Shown here: in pieces, positions 27,301-63,690 of the stretch | Position numbering within the stretch: position 1 is the stretch's first letter | Layout of the letters: every line of letters begins with the position of its first letter | Assembly: GCF_030867095.1 (NCBI RefSeq) | Contig: NC_081836.1 | Location: 30,392,338 to 30,456,337, forward strand | Reading direction: 5' to 3' | Source: Alligator mississippiensis | Lineage: Eukaryota; Chordata; Crocodylia; Alligatoridae | DNA length: 64,000 nt | The notes under the pieces: generated by a model | What the model was told of the DNA's origin: nothing | What the model saw: only the letters and a program-made list of their open reading frames with translations | Database searches by the model: none | Translations under genes and position numbers: made by a program

Positions 27301-30300
27301 AGGCAACAGAGGCAGGAAGACGGTACTTATTTCTATTCCATTTTCAGGTGGGATATGGCAATCAGTTCAAGCAACCGGATTTTTAGATCATATGATTATC
27401 CAGCAAGAAGTGATTAATTTTCACAAGCTGGATTTTTGGCTCTCCAAATCTACCAGATGATAGGATTTTAACTAGCCTGTACTCCACAGCCACGTAATAA
27501 GCCACATTTATTTTGTAGCTGTGATCTCCTCACCTGCAATCTGCCCACTAATCTCAGCTGGGACATTCCAGACACCTGACTTGCTTTTTTTAAAATATAT
27601 CATTTTGACAACCCCACCTCTGCAGCAGTTTCCCCAAAACATGATTTGGGTAAAACAAGAAAAAGCCACAAATCAGAAGAGCAATATTTAATACTTGACT
27701 ATCCAAAGCTCAATGGGCCAATACAGCCTCACAACTGATCCTGGCTAATGAAACAGTCATCTTACAGTACTTTAAAGCAAGCAGTTCCTCCTCTACCGGT
27801 ATGTGGCTTCTGCTTCCAGCCCTGACTGCTAACATGCTTCCAGCTCTTAAAGGAAAAATGTATTTTAAATGCTAGCTTACAAAAAACCTGAAAAGAATCC
27901 ATTTTCTGACAGAAAGTCTTTTAAACATACATCCCCACTTTTATTTAACTCTTTAGGAAAAAAAGACTTAAGGATTTTCCTAGTTCCTGTGGAGATTTAC
28001 AAGAGTCTTTTCCACTCATGATTTTCTCCCTCCTTTAATGACTGATGGAAACAGCAAAGCTGACTAAACACAACAACACTGTCAAATACACAAGCCAAAC
28101 TAAAGAAGGAAGGTTTTACCAACTTCTTTCAATTTAAGGAATGTTAAATTACTTGTAACAGCATAATTGTTAAAAACAAGTGTAATTTTTTTTGTGGGGC
28201 AAATCACAAAATTATTTCTTACAGGAGTGATTATTCTGCCACACTGAAGCTACTCTGCCCTCCAAATGCAGAGCAGGAAAGTTTTATACCCTCAAACATC
28301 ATAATGTACTTTTTTTAACAATGACAGGAATGAAACCACCTTGTATGTATGGCAGCAAAACAAAACAACACCCAAAGTATATTTGAGAAATGGTACATGT
28401 TACATGGAAGCTAACATCCACACCTACAAGTGACCAACTCCCCAAAACTCCCTGTTTTAGCACCAGCTAAAATCATAGCACACTTGTCTAGGTCTTTTCA
28501 ACCATCATGCACCCACAGGAGAGGCTATAACAGCTATAGTTTATGCGTGGGGCTGGCAAGCTGAAAGCAATCTTTTGCAGAATACTGTACTAGCATAAAA
28601 CTCTTCCATGGAAGTCCTATGTTTTAAAGGCCAATACTATCATTAGATGGAAATGTGGATACATACTGATCTTCTGTCCCAAAAAACTTGACAAAGAAGC
28701 ACTTCTTTCCACGAGGCTTCTTCAGATCTTTAGGTGGATTAACAATCTGAGGAAGAGAGAGGAGACAAAGTTAGCTGAGGAGGCAGCAGCAGAGTTTTCT
28801 GTGAACCAAGTAGGTTGATTCAGTGAATGTTTGCAAGAAACTGTGCCATGGCTCTTGCAGAAGAATTATTTTAAGCAAGAGTAGGAGGGGGACTCCTACT
28901 TATGGCAAAGGCCTTCCCTCAAGCCCAGGAGCCATGAATTTGGACAGGCATGTTTACTCTACAGACTGCAACAGAGTAAATGCAAACTAGTTCAGATTCC
29001 AGAAGCAGTCTTAGCTGCAGCAGCACAGAGATCTGCGACAATTAACTTTCTCTTCTCAGCAGAGTAAGTTAGCCCATGAGGAACGCTGCTAAAACTAGAC
29101 TGTGTCCAGTATCTGATCTGTTCGTTTAAAGCTAGCTTGAGTACCTCCGTTATACTATAATATTCAGTTCAGACATATCCTACATTATGTCACTCAGAGC
29201 ACTGTATCAAGAGTTAGCACTGATCACATTACAGACTTGCACTACTGTTTAGGAGATAGAACCAGACTTTGGTCACAGCTGTCAATTTCCAACATTTTAA
29301 TGGAGATTTAAGTTTTCAATAACAAAGACTTCTGGTGCTTTAAGAGAGCAGATGCAATTCAAGATAAACAGACAACACCACAAGCTGCAGAATTATACTA
29401 GCACTGCATGAAGTAAAAAAACCAAACAAAAACTCCACTAATATATGAGTGGACGCTTTGCAAGGCTACATTCTTCCAAGATACCATCAACTTGATATTC
29501 TCTCTCTTGTCTCCATAAGTAAAGATGGTATCCTTTTATTTAAGGGAAACAAGAATGCATTTATAAATTTTTGCATCACTGAGAAAACTTCTACCATCCA
29601 AGGCTTTGATTGTTCTTATTTTTTTTCCTTGAAGTAAAGGCAATGTTTTTAACCACACGTAAAATCCAAGGGAAGTTAGCAGGTGGGATGAAAGACCACA
29701 GGGCAGTTTGTGTTACCTGGGGTGTTAACCTGTTGTCTCAATTGTGCTTACATTAAAATGAAAAATATAACTCTTTTAAGGGACATATAAACAGTGGCTA
29801 CAGTTTGACTAAAATGCAAATACTACTTCCCTTCTAGATACATGCCTTTCATCAACAATTACATTCTCCCCATCCCACCTTTCTCTAGATAAATGACAAA
29901 ACTGTAACACTAAACATTAGTGTGGGAAACCAGACTCTCCCTTTCTATTAGTTAAAGGAATCCATGTAGCCCGTTTATTACGGGAGAAAAGAAACCTGTC
30001 TTGCCGAAAGTGATAGGGATTAAATTGCTAAGCCTGGGGAATACAATCAGTTCCAGATTCAGATAAATTGGTTTGTACTACTTTTCATTCCATCTTAGCG
30101 AATACCTGTTACTGACAGACTGAGCTTCTAAATCAAATAAAGTCTTTGATGCATAGCTTGGCTCAAAATTAAGGGCAACAGGCCTCACTAAAAAAAATGT
30201 CAAGAAGAAATCTATAAAAATCTTAAAACTTCACTGGAACTCTTTTCAGAAACAATTCCCTCCAGGATAAAATATGACTCACCTTTCCTGGCCATGGAGG

Positions 30301-32314
30301 ATACCGGCCCAGCTTCCCCCTAAGGGAAAAGGAAAAGATCAGCCGCTGGCATCCAAAAAGGCAGTCACCCCATAACTGCCTGTTTCTACTATAATTTATT
30401 TTTAGCAGGAGGAGGGAATTCAGTACAATCAAACTCTATCACAAGAGGAAAAAAACAAACAAACAAAAAGGACATCCCAAGGTGGAGAAAATTTCCACCT
30501 CACTAGATTGCCATGCATGCTAGCACCTGTGCTCAGGCCAAGTCCCAAAATCTGCATCGGCCTTGTTGCAGGACCAGGGAACAGGATTGGTGAAGGTTGT
30601 GCCTGAAGTTCTAATACTGCAGCTCTTCTTACTTAGAAAGACTACTCTCATCCCTTCTCTCCCTCACATGTGGCCGACTCAAGTATTGATGCAGACAGTT
30701 AAGTTACTGTTTGGATTGATAACATAAGGCTTTCCAGAGCAGAAAAGTCTACCAAATACAACAGGCTCTGCTTCCCAGTTCAGCTAATCATGATTCCTAG
30801 AACCTGCTTAAAGCAGTAATTCGTATAGCAAAGGCTCCACATGCGCTTTCATTATCACTTTCCGGAACTGCTCATCATTCAAATGAGGCATCAAGACCAC
30901 AAGAAATACAGAAAAGTGTACTGTCCGCTCTTGCACATTTCTCAATTGCAAAGGCTAAGCCCATACCATTTCCTCACAAAATAGAAGAAAAGTTTTGACA
31001 TGAAAGCATGGGAGCCTCATAGTGATCCTACTCCTATCCTTTACATTGGCTGCACCTGGTCCCAGAACCCTAATACCCGTTTGTCTTGCACAAGACCAGC
31101 AGAGACTCCGGCCGGCGGGCTAGGCTTCTGAACAAGACTTCAAAATAGCATGTCAGCCTCCCTTGAGAGAAGGACAGAGAACAAGCTGGTGAGGTCTGGA
31201 AGATACGCTGCTCATGATACCAACCATAACCATACCTTAGACCTTATACTTTCTTCTATGACTGTGCTGCACACAAGCCTTTCACTAAGGGCTTTTTTCC
31301 CCTCCCCTTCTTTCCTGTCCCCCACCCATTTTATGGTTACAGCTCCTCTTGGATAAGCCTAGCAGCAGGGCCTCATCTACAGGGCTGTACATGAAACCCC
31401 CGCTTGATACATCTGCATTCAAAGACATTGCTAAGAGCAGCGCACTCCCCAAACACTCATTTGAAATACAATTGGCTACAGGAATCAACCTGTACTTACT
31501 TTGCTACACAAATTAGACAACTTCACACCACTGCCAATGTTTCGGATGAGAAATTGCAGTTGTCACAGCCTGGAGCGCGCCGCTCTTTTTATCTGGGATA
31601 TAAATATAAATGCACACACTTGCGTGTCGGGGATTAGCTGTTTGCTGCAGGCCCGAGCAAGGTGCCTAAGCCCATGGTTCAGCACAAGCTGAACGGAGAC
31701 TGTGCGGTCAGGTGTCGCGCCGCGCCAACAGGCTTCCAGGAAAGCCCCGCAGAGCTGGAGCTAGAGACCTCGGCTCCTCAGCTGGGTTTGTTTGAGAGCA
31801 AAGCAGAAGCTGGAGGGGGAGGGGGTGGACACACTGGGCTTGTGCTCTTCGGTAAGGACGCGCTGCCCTCCCTGGTGAAAGCCGCAGCCCGGGGCCGCTG
31901 CCTGGGGCACCGCTGTGCCTCGCTGACAGCCCCGGGCAGCCCCGCCCCCTCACTAGCTCCGCGCCTGCCCCGGCCTCGCCCCGACGCTGCTGAAACGACT
32001 CCCCAGCCCGGCGCCGCCGCCGGCTCCCGGCGCAAAGCGCTCCGCGGGGGCTCGTCCCGCCGCCGCCTGAGCGGGGCTCCGAGAAGGCTCCCAGCCCCCG
32101 CGCGGCCCGGCCCGGCCCGGCCCGGCTCCGGCGACCCCCGAGGCTGGGGGCGGGTCCAGCCGCCCTGCACCTATCCCTGCCCGGCCCCGGCCGCAGCCGC
32201 AGCGCGTCCTGCCCCCTCCGCCGGCCCGGCCCGGCTCGGCTCGGCTCGGCTCGGCCCGGCCCGCCCCCACACTCACCACACCAGGTCTCCGAGCCGCAGA
32301 CTCACAGCCGCCAT
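3325..32314 (-). CDS. GLYR1: GLYR1 (NPAC/N-PAC): PWWP-domain nucleosome reader with a dehydrogenase-like fold; complete, 16 coding exons
   Basis: GLYR1 is a nuclear protein that reads methylated nucleosomes, is a cofactor of the histone demethylase LSD2/KDM1B, and helps RNA polymerase II through nucleosomes (family knowledge). The exons join in frame to 553 residues: PWWP domain (about 8-66, motif PPWPG), basic Ser-rich linker, AT-hook RKRGRPPK (169-176), LSD2-binding segment [12 protein letters not shown] (214-225), and a beta-hydroxyacid-dehydrogenase-like domain from about 262. That domain has the Rossmann loop GLGLMG (274-279), Thr362 and Lys505, but Met437 stands where active relatives carry the catalytic lysine, as in mammals, so it is read as a non-catalytic tetramerisation module. 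All introns are GT-AG. The gene diverges from UBN1 across a CpG island. ATG at 32314-32312 was chosen because [13 protein letters not shown] matches the family start. No damage was seen. Confidence 0.97.
3774..3898 (-). CDS. GLYR1: GLYR1 exon 15
   Basis: Codes residues 488-529, including Lys505 in YIQKDL, a cofactor-pocket residue in this family, and the all-helical segment ending in AAAANE. Phase 1 start, phase 0 end; donor GTGAGT. Confidence 0.96.
4411..4590 (-). CDS. GLYR1: GLYR1 exon 14 (Met437 exon)
   Basis: Codes residues 428-488. It contains [11 protein letters not shown], in which Met437 sits at the position of the catalytic Lys of beta-hydroxyacid dehydrogenases while Asn441 is kept. 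The donor is GTATGG. The GLYR1-like pseudo-active site is therefore preserved. Confidence 0.97.
4672..4985 (-). repeat. CR1 LINE 3'-end fragment
   Basis: The plus strand reads CACTGGGTCAGACCAAACAC, then 'cccagtaccctgtttcc' and 'gatctatcccctg', the antisense of the CR1 tail abundant in turtles and crocodilians ('...ggtctgacccagt...'). It is diverged and boundaries are approximate. Confidence 0.7.
5299..5461 (-). CDS. GLYR1: GLYR1 exon 13
   Basis: Codes residues 374-428 ([20 protein letters not shown] onward to SFFLG). APVSG is the family's substrate-loop motif; the following NQQLSNDG replaces the usual Gly-rich stretch, as in other GLYR1 proteins. Phase 0 start, phase 1 end. Confidence 0.96.
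6602..7122 (+). mobile_element. Tigger-like (pogo/Tc1-mariner) DNA transposon nested in the hAT-like element
   Basis: Terminal inverted repeats GGCAGTCCTCGACTTGCAA (left) and, on the other strand, GGCAGTCCTCGGACTTACGA (right), with TA at 6600-6601 and 7123-7124. It is about 520 bp, so most of the element is deleted, but the 3' end of a transposase ORF survives (see 6731-6936). It sits wholly inside the hAT-like repeat and is therefore the younger of the two. Confidence 0.75.
6731..6936 (+). pseudogene. C-terminal remnant of a pogo/Tigger transposase with a PIP-box
   Basis: An open frame of about 67 codons with no ATG ends at a TGA inside the Tigger-like element. It reads [18 protein letters not shown] followed by Lys/Pro/Ser repeats ([18 protein letters not shown] and similar). 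QTSLDTFF fits the PCNA-interacting consensus Q-x-x-[LIM]-x-x-[FY]-[FY], and Drosophila pogo transposase is known to bind PCNA by such a motif near its C-terminus. The SPxK repeats resemble histone H1 tails. The DNA-binding and DDE catalytic domains are absent, so this is a fragment and not a host gene. Confidence 0.6.
8222..8323 (-). CDS. GLYR1: GLYR1 exon 12
   Basis: Codes residues 340-373 ([20 protein letters not shown] then [14 protein letters not shown]), with the DMST motif and Thr362 that contact the dinucleotide in this fold. In-frame 102-bp exon with donor GTAACC. Confidence 0.96.
8324..8681 (-). other. GLYR1 intron 11, nothing recognised
   Basis: A 358-bp intron between exons 12 and 11. 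Only the splice signals are visible. Confidence 0.6.
8682..8792 (-). CDS. GLYR1: GLYR1 exon 11
   Basis: Codes residues 303-339 ([20 protein letters not shown] then [17 protein letters not shown]), the second half of the Rossmann fold. 111 bp, phase 0 at both ends. Confidence 0.96.
8793..11993 (-). other. GLYR1 introns 10 and 9, nothing recognised
   Basis: Covers 8793-10094 and 10195-11993. I see no coding region, RNA gene or identifiable transposon. Frames here are short and unlike known proteins. Confidence 0.5.
10095..10194 (-). CDS. GLYR1: GLYR1 exon 10 (dinucleotide-binding loop)
   Basis: Codes residues 269-302, starting [21 protein letters not shown] is the GxGxxG dinucleotide-binding loop and is intact. 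The end, TVWNRTAEK, completes the second strand with NRT, the usual NADP-type signature of this family. Confidence 0.97.
11994..12067 (-). CDS. GLYR1: GLYR1 exon 9
   Basis: Codes residues 245-269 ([20 protein letters not shown] then PTDKK), the flexible linker before the dehydrogenase-like domain. The acceptor TCCTAG keeps the ETG residues; a second AG seven bases on would break the frame. The donor GTAAGG leaves a phase-2 end. Confidence 0.94.
12166..12216 (-). CDS. GLYR1: GLYR1 exon 8
   Basis: Small in-frame exon of 51 bp coding residues 228-244 ([17 protein letters not shown]). Only 98 bp of intron separates it from exon 9. Confidence 0.94.
12217..14841 (-). other. GLYR1 introns 7 and 6, nothing recognised
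   Basis: Covers 12217-13247 and 13305-14841. AT-rich ordinary intron sequence with no recognised repeat. Confidence 0.5.
13248..13304 (-). CDS. GLYR1: GLYR1 exon 7 (LSD2-binding segment)
   Basis: A 57-bp in-frame exon coding residues 209-227 ([19 protein letters not shown]). It holds the short segment (214-225) known in human to bind KDM1B/LSD2 near its active site; that core is unchanged and only Ser213 differs from the human Ala. Confidence 0.95.
14842..14928 (-). CDS. GLYR1: GLYR1 exon 6
   Basis: An 87-bp in-frame exon coding residues 180-208 ([20 protein letters not shown] then FKWPPSVGE). It is more divergent from human than its neighbours in the second half, as expected for a linker. 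Confidence 0.93.
16808..17092 (+). repeat. CR1 LINE 3'-UTR fragment, plus strand
   Basis: Shows the CR1 tail in order: 'ggttagacattaggaagaaa', 'agtctggaatgggcttccaa', 'gaggtggtgctgtcacc', then CCCTTCCGACTCTATAATCT and ATGAATCT. This ending is typical of sauropsid CR1. It is comparatively well kept and probably younger than the other LINE in this intron. Confidence 0.8.
17340..18420 (-). repeat. Ancient L2/CR1-like LINE remnant with the end of its reverse-transcriptase ORF
   Basis: The minus strand at about 17640-17720 reads [19 protein letters not shown], resembling the 'LDYCNALYxGLP' block near the C-terminus of L2/CR1-group LINE proteins. It continues with a decayed 'FKxLxxxFKALxGxAPxYL'-like stretch (17520-17560) and 'ERSFDKAS' (about 17400). 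Several stops interrupt it. The far end comes within tens of bases of GLYR1 exon 5. The family assignment is by eye. Confidence 0.55.
18432..18674 (-). CDS. GLYR1: GLYR1 exon 5 (charged linker and AT-hook)
   Basis: A 243-bp in-frame exon for residues 99-179: a Ser/Lys/Glu-rich linker ([30 protein letters not shown]) ending in the AT-hook [11 protein letters not shown], which contacts the minor groove of AT-rich DNA. The donor is the weak GTTTGT. An old LINE ends close to this donor. Confidence 0.95.
18675..19289 (-). other. GLYR1 intron 4, nothing recognised
   Basis: A 615-bp intron between exons 5 and 4 with no recognised repeat or RNA gene. Confidence 0.5.
19290..19428 (-). CDS. GLYR1: GLYR1 exon 4
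   Basis: Codes residues 52-98 ([20 protein letters not shown] onward to KGKDQ), the end of the PWWP domain and its C-terminal helices. Donor GTGAGT, phase 0 end. Confidence 0.96.
22796..22905 (-). repeat. CR1 LINE 3'-end fragment, minus strand
   Basis: The plus strand reads 'catagtttcatagaggttag', then GGGCTGAAAGGGACCTTACA and 'ggtccagccccc', the antisense of the CR1 terminus. Only about 110 bp remain. Confidence 0.75.
24390..24610. mobile_element. Possible MITE fragment
   Basis: The stretch starting TATGTCTACACTGCACTCTG and running through 'gagctagcttaggtactag' resembles a class of short DNA-transposon derivatives common in turtles and crocodilians. No matching right end or target duplication was found. 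Confidence 0.25.
26177..26338. repeat. Palindromic (fold-back) repeat, MITE-like
   Basis: The left arm (about 26177-26236) GATATCTTTTACTGGACTAA is answered by the right arm (about 26271-26337) 'gatccagtaaaagatatcac'. The arms pair over roughly 60 bp with a spacer of about 35 bp. This layout matches a fold-back repeat seen widely in sauropsid genomes. No transposase and no clear target duplication. Confidence 0.55.
28667..28746 (-). CDS. GLYR1: GLYR1 exon 3
   Basis: Codes residues 26-52 ([20 protein letters not shown] then FFGTEDH), beta strands of the PWWP barrel including the FFGTED loop. It is followed in the transcript by a 9.2-kb intron. Confidence 0.96.
28747..30282 (-). other. GLYR1 intron 2, nothing recognised
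   Basis: A 1.5-kb intron between exons 3 and 2. No identifiable repeat, RNA gene or frame. Confidence 0.5.
30283..30319 (-). CDS. GLYR1: GLYR1 exon 2 (PWWP motif)
   Basis: A 37-bp exon coding residues 13-25, [13 protein letters not shown], with PPWPG as the PWWP motif that shapes the methyl-lysine pocket. Phase 2 start, phase 0 end; donor GTGAGT. Confidence 0.95.
30320..32276 (-). other. GLYR1 intron 1, GC-rich near the promoter
   Basis: Bases 30320 to about 31690 show nothing recognisable. From about 31690 the sequence joins the CpG island. Short tandem arrays of CCCGG/CTCGG units lie at 32100-32126 and 32221-32264, the second only a few bases from the exon 1 donor. Confidence 0.6.
32277..32314 (-). 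CDS. GLYR1: GLYR1 exon 1 (start codon)
   Basis: Starts ATG GCG GCT GTG at 32314 and codes [12 protein letters not shown] plus two bases of Trp13. Donor GTGAGT at 32276-32271. AAGATGGCGGC over the start is a YY1-type site. The 5' UTR on the higher-coordinate side was not delimited. Confidence 0.96.
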
Positions 32315-32317
32315 CTT
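32307..32317 (-). promoter_or_regulatory. GLYR1: YY1-type site over the GLYR1 start codon
   Basis: The minus strand reads AAGATGGCGGC, the standard YY1 motif, with its ATG being the GLYR1 start codon. YY1 sites in this position are common in TATA-less promoters and place the start site a short way upstream. Confidence 0.6.
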
Positions 32318-32430
32318 ACCGCCTCCGCCACCAGCAGCGCCGCGCGGAGGCTGCCGGGACGGGACGGGCCCAGCCACGCCCCGTCCCCGGCGGCGGTGGG
32401 GGGGCGGTGCCCCGGGATAGGGCAGCCCGC

Positions 32431-32440
32431 GTCACGTGAC
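32431..32440. promoter_or_regulatory. Palindromic E-box GTCACGTGAC (CLEAR/USF-like)
   Basis: A perfect 10-bp palindrome with core CACGTG, matching the GTCACGTGAC form preferred by MiT/TFE (TFEB, TFE3) and USF factors. Two more CACGTG cores follow at 32514 and 32556, each continued by ...TGACGC. Confidence 0.55.
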
Positions 32441-32559
32441 CCGGGAGGGCTGTCACCGTGCCGCTCCCCCGAAGCGTGACCGTGCCGCCGCCCGCCATTG
32501 GCTGGCGCGGGGCCACGTGACGCTGCCCGGCTTCGGCGCGAGGCGTCACCCCCTGCACG

Positions 32560-32620
32560 TGACGCGGGAGCGAGGAGCGGACCCGGCCGGGAGCGCGGAG
32601 CGGCCGGGCCGGCGGCGCCG
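32560..32620 (+). other. UBN1: UBN1 non-coding exon 1 (start approximate)
   Basis: A GC-rich stretch ending in GGCGCCG followed by the donor GTGAGTG at 32621. The 5' end is a guess from the position of the E-boxes. It has no ATG. Confidence 0.55.
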
Positions 32621-33125
32621 GTGAGTGAACGAGCGAGCGCGGCCCCCCCCGGCCCGCGCGCCCCTTCCCTGAGGCCGGGGGCCGCGCGGGGGGCCGGGCC
32701 GCGGGGCTCACGCGGGGCCGCCCCGTGTTTCCCTCCGCAGGCGGCAGCGCGGGCGGCGCGGACCCGGCCTGAGCGCGGCGGCAGCAGCAGGCATGTGTCC
32801 GGGCCGGCTCCCCCCGCGCCACCACGGCCGCCGCCGCCCGGGGAAGGGCTCGGAGGCCGGGGGCAGCCGCCCGGCGCGGCCGCTGTGAGGGAGCGGCTCG
32901 GCGCCCGGAGGACCTAGCGGCCTACGGCTCCCGTTGCCAGCGGCTACGCGTGTGTGGGGCCGGCGGGCGCTGCGATGTAGGGGCCTGGCAGCGCCCCCGT
33001 GCTTGTGCTCTGAGCCCAGCCCGGCCTTGTTCTTCCCCCCGGACACCTGCCCGCCGCGCGGCTCGTCCGGGTCCAGTCGGCTGCCGTATCCTTAACCATC
33101 TCCCTGTGTGTCCCTCCCGCCGAAG

Positions 33126-33196
33126 GCCTCATGCCCAGGACTTCTCAGAGCTAATGGAAGCCATGCTGTGAGAGCTGCCCAGACTTGCTCGTAGCC
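33126..33196 (+). other. UBN1: UBN1 5' UTR part of exon 2
   Basis: The acceptor at 33125 is supported by a branch-like CTTAAC at 33091-33096 and a pyrimidine-rich tract ending CCGAAG. An alternative acceptor CCCTCCGCAG at 32731-32740 would lengthen the leader. The leader carries two short upstream frames (see next entry). Confidence 0.55.
33131..33171 (+). promoter_or_regulatory. UBN1: Two overlapping upstream ORFs in the UBN1 leader
   Basis: uORF1 is ATG to TAA at 33131-33154 (MPRTSQS). uORF2 is ATG to TGA at 33154-33171 (MEAML). The stop of the first and the start of the second overlap as TAATG. Both precede the main ATG at 33197 by less than 70 bases and have weak to moderate start contexts, so they could tune UBN1 translation by leaky scanning or reinitiation. 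Confidence 0.55.
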
Positions 33197-61635
<28,439 letters not shown>

Positions 61636-62377
61636 GTAACTTGTCAGATGGTCTTGTTTGTCTTCTGCGTTGTGAGTCACCCTCTGTCTCAACACATGCT
61701 CCTTTTGTGGTGAAAGTACCCCTGACTTCAATGTTGTCTTTACTGATATGGTCCTTGCTGATGCTCCATTTCACCAGCCTCATGTGATTTAGGGTTAGGA
61801 TCAATCTTGAATGTCCTTTGAGTTTGATACCTCCATCTGGGATGACTTCCCACACATGGTGTTTGGCATTTCTCAGTTTATCCAGGGACTCAGCTCTGTT
61901 CTTTGTGCAAAGATAAATGGCCTCATTTTGAATATTCACAGCTTTGGGTGGTTTTGTGTAGGCTGTTGATACTGATTAGGATTGAATGCACTGGCTGTAT
62001 AGATGATTGTTTGTTCTCTACATAAGGTGTTAGGCCTAGATGTCTAAGAGGAAATCTTACACTTGGGCATCTGACTAGGTGGCTGCCTTTCTTTCAAGGC
62101 AAGCTTACATTCTCCTGGAAACTTTGCAGTGTGAGTTTCCAACTTTGCAGTGCCAACTGCCATGTACTGATGACTCGACGTTTGTGTGAGTCATTAGTTG
62201 TGACCCTAATAGGCTTCCTTCAGAATCAGCACAAAGCACACTACATCTGTGAGGTACAGCTGAATATTCCTACTGTTTCTAGAGCCTAGAAACAGAGTAG
62301 GGGCTGAGTGTGCACTGTATTATGTGGGTGCTTTTACAGCACTCTGCAGTGGGCTCTCAAGTGAGTTACTACTAGGG

Positions 62378-62666
62378 CAGTGATTCTCAGCCAGAGTAGG
62401 CTGGCAGCCTGGCATACCTTGAGTTCCTTTCAAGGGTGTTACAGGGTGCCACAAAATGCTAGCGCTCCTAGGTGCGCAAACCTGATTTACAAGATCACCT
62501 TGGAGAATCCATAGTGTTAAAATTACTGTGCCCTGTTGTGGTCTTTCTAAGCTCTTTGCAACAGAAGACTTGCACTGTTAGTTTCCTGCATTCAAAAAAT
62601 GAGCGGAAGCTAAGAACTGACATTTCCCAAAGAGGCCCTTCAGCCTAACAAAGTTGAGAAGCGTTG
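62378..62666. mobile_element. hAT-Charlie/MER5-like non-autonomous element
   Basis: The left end CAGTGATTCTCAGCCAG and the right end, read on the other strand as CAACGCTTCTCAACTTTG, fit the 'CAGTGGTTCTCAACC' type of hAT terminus. Flanks share CTAG (ACTAGGG and TCTAGAG), in keeping with the NTCTAGAN target preference. About 289 bp, no coding capacity. Confidence 0.55.
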
Positions 62667-63419
62667 TCTAGAGCAAAAGCTGCTGTGGCTTGTGTGTGCA
62701 GACGTAACCGTAGCAGCTCTGTATGAGGTGTTGTGGTGGGGGAATACATTTAATGTCCATGAAACCTAGATTTAAGTGTTGAGTAAACCTTGCTCTGCTA
62801 GTGCAACTCAGAACTCACCTACACCTGCTCCTGCTTTTCTTGTCCAGTCTGTTGTATTACACAGGTAATGCAATTCAGTGCTGCTGCTATGGTTCTCTTG
62901 AGCAGATTTTGTGGGTGAGCGAGGCAGCATGGGCACATGTGAGCAAACCTCTGTAGTTAATGAGGCTTGTGATTACAGTAGTGCCTTCTAGCATCTGCTG
63001 TGAAGGAATGTGTTCCCCTAATGCAGACACTGGGGGTATAGGAAACTCCAAAGGATCCTCTTCTGTGCTCTTTCTCCTGCATCCTGGCAGAAGCATACCA
63101 TTTCTTTCTAGTCAGTATGTTATGGAGTGAAAGATGTTGGGGAGTAGAGAACATGGCCACCAAAAATTACTGATTAGGTACAAACTCTGTGACCTAGAAG
63201 CAGAGGACTGAAATCCATTTCCTCTCAGGTGTGTTGGTAAAACAACATCTCTAAAGAAACAAGGTGTTCTTAACTAAACAGTGACTGCAAATGGGACCTA
63301 ATGTGTTACTGGTAAGACATGATCTTGTCTGTCTAACATGGGCAAAAAGAAGCAACTTGAATGTAGTCTACAAACACCATCTTGATAGCGGAAGAAGGCT
63401 CCTTAATTTAGGTGAAAAT

Positions 63420-63690
63420 GCAACATGAGATCCAGTGGCCAAGAACTGAAGCTGGACAAAAAACTAGAAAGAAGGTGCTTTTTAAAAAAAATAAAAAGTA
63501 AAGGAATTAGCCATTGGAACTTGCCTCAGGATGTGGTGGAGCCATTGTCACTTGTCATCTTCCAATAAAGTTGTGTTCCAGCTCAACTAGAAGTTACAAG
63601 CTAGATGGAGTTCTCTGTGGGTGAATTCCAGGGATTAGTCAGAATGGTTCCTTCTAGCTTAAAACTATTAATTTATGTAGAGGAATGACA
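63420..63690 (+). repeat. CR1 LINE 3' fragment, plus strand
   Basis: Shows 'gccattggaacttgcctcag', GATGTGGTGGAGCCATTGTC, 'tccagctcaactagaagtta' and 'agaatggttccttctagctt', the CR1 tail in order, ending near an AT-rich terminus. Confidence 0.75.

Larger units (their letters stand above)
19429..28666 (-). other. GLYR1 intron 3 (9.2 kb), mostly unrecognised
   Basis: The largest intron of the gene. Recognised contents are a CR1 end at 22796-22905, a possible MITE fragment at 24390-24610 and a palindromic repeat at 26177-26338. The rest is AT-rich with short meaningless frames. Confidence 0.5.
32315..32620. promoter_or_regulatory. Core bidirectional promoter between GLYR1 and UBN1
   Basis: About 300 bp separate the GLYR1 ATG from the first UBN1 donor (GTGAGT at 32621). 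No TATA box. Seen sites: GC boxes near 32393-32408, E-boxes CACGTG at 32433-32438, 32514-32519 and 32556-32561, and an inverted CCAAT (ATTGG) at 32497-32501. UBN1 transcription probably starts close to 32560-32600. Which factors bind is inference from the motifs. Confidence 0.75.
31690..33130. promoter_or_regulatory. CpG island spanning the GLYR1/UBN1 bidirectional promoter
   Basis: An abrupt rise in G+C and CpG frequency compared with the AT-rich introns on both sides covers GLYR1 exon 1, the intergenic gap and the UBN1 leader. The span is judged by eye. It indicates a constitutively unmethylated shared promoter, as for most housekeeping head-to-head pairs. Confidence 0.85.

Noticed and set aside
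31662-32420. 252-codon plus-strand frame rich in Pro/Ala/Arg
   Set aside because: It lies in the CpG island antisense to GLYR1 exon 1; high G+C removes stop codons, and the composition is not that of a real protein.
32316-33046. Long Arg/Pro/Gly frames on both strands of the promoter
   Set aside because: Same GC effect; they overlap the UBN1 leader and promoter and match nothing known.
32741-33125. Acceptor at 32740 as the main UBN1 exon 2 border
   Set aside because: Kept only as an alternative: the site at 33125 has a better branch-like sequence and gives a short leader as in other UBN1 genes.
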